Translations under genes and position numbers: made by a program | Notes under the pieces: generated by a model | Databases searched by the model: none | Told to the model about the DNA's origin: nothing | The model's input: only the letters and a program-made list of their open reading frames with translations | Assembly: GCF_963678975.1 (NCBI RefSeq) | Contig: NC_089281.1 | Location: 29,439,616 to 29,503,615, forward strand | Direction of reading: 5' to 3' | DNA: 64,000 bases | From: Dysidea avara | Lineage: Eukaryota > Porifera > Demospongiae > Dictyoceratida > Dysideidae | Part shown: piece by piece, positions 61,216 through 64,000 of the stretch | How the letters are laid out: each line of letters begins with the position of its first letter | How positions within the stretch are numbered: position 1 is the stretch's first letter

Positions 61216-63333
61216 TCAATTCAATACAACATCACAGATGATTGCTACATGGTCTGATGGGTGTTCAATAGATGGCAATGCTAAATGTTTAACAACATCC
61301 TGATGTGATGGAAATGGAACCACTTGCTCAACTGTAAACTTCCTCTTGTCAATAAAAATGTAATCTAACGTCCCAGAAAACCCTGATGTATAGTTGGTAT
61401 AGTTTGGTAGTCCAGTTGCATTGATAAAACTGTGTTTGTGGTGTAGTGCTACACCAAGGAAGTCATCAAATTCACTGGTTGGTTTTGTACAACCTGCAAC
61501 TCTTTGTTCCATAGCAGTTTGTTGTTGGAACAAGCAATCGTCCATGTCTCCCACACACTGACCATTTCTCTTTGCTTCTTTCTGTTCCCGTTTCTCCGCC
61601 ATACGTTGCTCATAATGCTTGTGTGTCAACCAGTCAGAATGACTGTAGTCAATATAACCCTGTAACATATACTCATATACTGCAAATTCCGGACAACTGT
61701 TAAAATCACCACAGAAAATTGGCAGGATTTCTACACTCTGGTCCACGCTAGACTCACTCATAACTTTACTAAGGTAGCGAAGGCACAACTCAGTCTGAAT
61801 CAGACGCAAGTGGTCTGCAAGAGGATGAGATATTAGGTGAGTATTGGCAACAGCAAGTAGCACATCAGTACGACTTTTAGGCTGGAGTAGCACAACTTGA
61901 CACAAACTATGTTTAGTTAGTAGGGAATCAATAAGACACTTGCTGGTCTTTAACTGCTGAAAGAAGTCAGTGTTGCTGCAATCGTTCTGTAGAAATTCTG
62001 AGAGTGACACAGCAAAGGCCTTAACTAATATCAACTTTGATGCTTGAAAAAATACAGCTTCTCCCTCTGGAACCTATTTAATAAAAAAAAAACACACACA
62101 CATTTTACTACACACACTACACCATAAAACACTCCTACAGATTCAACCTTCCAATCTACCAATAGCATACTATGAATAATGTTAATAAGGAAAGAAGCCT
62201 ATTATCAGAAACAATAAAATACATATCAATGAATGACAATAACACACCACAAGTGCACACAGCTCCAGTCATGATGAAACCATGTGACTCAACACATGTT
62301 TACAAATAAGGCATACCTGCCCATACTTTCTTTGAAAACAGCCCTGGTAGCCATGATGTTCCATTAATGGGTTGAGATAACTTGAATAGCACCGAGCCCC
62401 AACCTCCTGAAGACACAATATATCTGCATTATAACTGGGCAACTCTTTTCCTAACAGACATTGCCTGTAAGCAATCTCCAGTGCCTCTGGTTTACAATAT
62501 GGGTAAAGTACATCCCTACTATAAGGCTCTGAAGCATAAATGTCAGCCAATATGTTGTAGGATAAAATACGAAACTTGTTAGGATCTTTCACAACTGAAG
62601 TATACTGGTATCTAGAATCTGACAGACATGTCGCTGGACCAGACACAATTTTTGGTGCAACCACTTCCATGCTAATCCCTTGTTTACCATCTTTGCTTAT
62701 AGGAATACATTTCACTGTTAAGGAACACCCAATGTGGTTGTCCTTAGGTAAGAATACTTGTTGTGAACTGAGCTTCTCGTTACCATTAAACCATTCCCAC
62801 TCACAAGATTCGGCAAACTCTAACTGATACTCTGGAATCATGGGATAACCAGCCATACAGCAAGGTGGAATACTGACACTGATCACTGTAGGAGAGTTGA
62901 CAGTAATGGAATACTCTACAGTTCCTATGAGGAGTGAATTCTGTCCCACCCATGCTTCACAGTTAGGAGTTTCTTCCAGCACATCAGCGCCCTCACGTGT
63001 GACTTTAATTTTGGTGTCATTTGGTACCACGTGCGTCTTTTGCTTCTTTTTGCCTTCAGTTTTCTTCTCAGCGTAACTAAGTCCAATTCTGTGCAACGTT
63101 TTCTTGAGAGGTTCGCTTTTCGATCTCTTCATATTTCTCAGTTTTCCGTTGATGTACAGCGATACGGTCATGTCTTCCTCACCGGCTACGTTTCTAACGA
63201 ACACCGTTAATGGTGAACTCTCTGCCATTCTTACTGTAAAACAAATTGCACCGTAATGCCTGCCCTTCTTATAACAGCATTCTCTAAGAGTTACACCACA
63301 CTTGCGAAACACTGCGCCCCAAGAAAGATACAT
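61216..63333 (-). CDS. PDE12: 2',5'-phosphodiesterase 12 (EEP-family nuclease)
   Basis: Two exons, 62317-63333 and 61216-62073, join in frame (Gln to Val) to about 624 residues, close to the usual length of about 610. The C-terminal EEP domain shows its motif order: FRILSYNILADIYA (about 254), LQEV with the catalytic Glu (about 310), NTHLISHPLADHLRLIQ, FCGDFNS (about 462), SGTLDYIF, and the terminal SDH (about 614). The N-terminal half has the PDE12-type beta domain (CEAWVGQNSLLIG, then IPPCCMAGYP), which separates it from CNOT6, nocturnin and ANGEL. PDE12 degrades 2',5'-oligoadenylate and removes poly(A) from mitochondrial mRNAs. The first 35 residues are basic and hydrophobic, plausible for mitochondrial import; an alternative start is Met36 (63228). 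It ends 109 bp upstream of gene C and is divergent from the gene at 63411. Confidence 0.93.
62074..62316 (-). other. PDE12 intron
   Basis: 243 bp, donor GTATGC and acceptor ATAG; AT-rich with an A-run and CA repeat near 62085-62120. Confidence 0.8.
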
Positions 63334-63410
63334 ACAGAATTTATGAACTAGCGGCGCTTATGTGAAACAAACTTTGCGCGGCAAAATCACGTGATAAGAC
63401 TACAGCATCC
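63334..63410. promoter_or_regulatory. divergent promoter between PDE12 and the plus-strand gene
   Basis: Only 77 bp separate the two start codons if the first Met of PDE12 is used. The palindrome TCACGTGA (63387-63394) is the best motif, a USF/MYC-type E-box. No TATA box is evident. Confidence 0.5.
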
Positions 63411-64000
63411 ATGGTGAAAAAGAACTCAATTTTCGTCGGAATAAGTGAGTAGACTGTATGTCATTATGTACTTAACACATTCTTTGTAGTTTTATGGCAA
63501 CTAATAACGGACGGAATTTGCTTACAACACCCGGTGTCTTGCAATGCTGAATATAACTACAATGTTCCATTTGGAGAGCCCAAAAAATACTACTTTATCT
63601 GTAGATTTCGTGGTGTGTACAAGGACCAGCCAGATGAAAGAGCTGGCTTTGAGTATGATATACGTTATGATATTTCGGGTGAGCCATTTACTAAGAAAAA
63701 TTGTAAAGGACTAGGGTGTGATCCTGTTGTGTGGAAAGACAGTCCTGAAAATGAAACTTTGTTGAGCTTGACATGGAGAGATCCTGTGAAGTATGCTGTT
63801 ACTGCATCACGATTGAGACTGTGTATCGTGCCTGATGGAGACCGGCCAAAGTCATTGTCTTTGAAACAGTTTCTCAATGTTACTAATGATCTGTGTACTG
63901 GAATGAAAGATTACACTGACATAGAAGTAAGCCCAGGTGAGTTATACGATTGATATTTTTGTGATTGCTCTATTAGAGTATTTGAGTGAAAAGTACGTAG
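63411..64000 (+). CDS. secreted or type I membrane protein of unknown family, 5' part
   Basis: Exon 1 (63411-63444, 34 bp) and exon 2 (63490-63936) join in frame across a 45-bp intron (GTGAGT ... TTGTAG). The product starts MVKKNSIFVGIILWQLITDG, a good signal peptide that forms only after splicing; this supports the start and the intron. About 160 residues are visible, ending at a GTGAGT donor in phase 1, so more exons lie beyond the edge. The mature part has Cys in SCNAEY, FICRFRG, NCKGLGC, RLCIVPDG and DLCTG, plus NET and NVT glycosylation sites. I do not recognise the family. A palindromic-motif copy follows in the next intron (63965-63981). Confidence 0.75.

Overview
The window looks like AT-rich, intron-dense animal genomic DNA. 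A sponge or another early-branching metazoan fits best: very short introns (45-60 bp is common), many small terminal-inverted-repeat elements, and a mix of compact genes and repeat-swollen introns. The species is inference; metazoan is well supported by the prominin and PDE12 genes.

The window is dominated by three complete prominin-like genes in tandem, all on the minus strand: A (4555-21449), B (28579-40014) and C (42310-61107). By translating the minus strand and matching splice sites I could reconstruct all three from signal peptide to stop: 22 exons in A and C, 21 in B, giving about 913, 915 and 909 residues. Exon lengths and intron phases are almost identical between copies. Each encodes a pentaspan protein with a signal peptide, a Trp-Trp TM1 start, a cysteine-rich cytoplasmic segment after TM1, two large glycosylated extracellular loops and a short tail. 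A fourth, decayed copy (exons 14-18 only) enters from the left edge on the plus strand and faces gene A tail to tail.

Right of gene C lies a two-exon PDE12 gene (2'-5' phosphodiesterase, EEP nuclease family; 61216-63333, minus). Its poly(A) signal and stop lie inside the short promoter of gene C. PDE12 is divergent, across about 77 bp holding a TCACGTGA box, from the 5' end of a plus-strand gene (63411 to beyond the edge) for an unrecognised secreted or type I membrane protein.

Intergenic DNA and long introns are filled with mobile-element debris: hAT-like MITEs with 8-bp target duplications, Tc1/mariner-like MITEs, large fold-back elements, two decayed C-terminal pieces of a non-LTR retrotransposon, a LINE 3' end nested in a MITE, a tRNA-like SINE candidate, minisatellites and a CA microsatellite. 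Two items stand out. One is an apparently recent 780-bp element with 68-bp terminal repeats (66 bp checked identical), a 7-bp duplication and a lysine-rich internal ORF. The other is a dispersed palindromic motif (CTCTAATAGAG core) found in about 24 copies.

The most notable gene-structure feature is a 30-bp in-frame segment before TM3. In A and C it must be spliced out as a micro-intron because it starts with an in-frame TGA. In B it has lost the stop and the acceptor and reads through as coding sequence.
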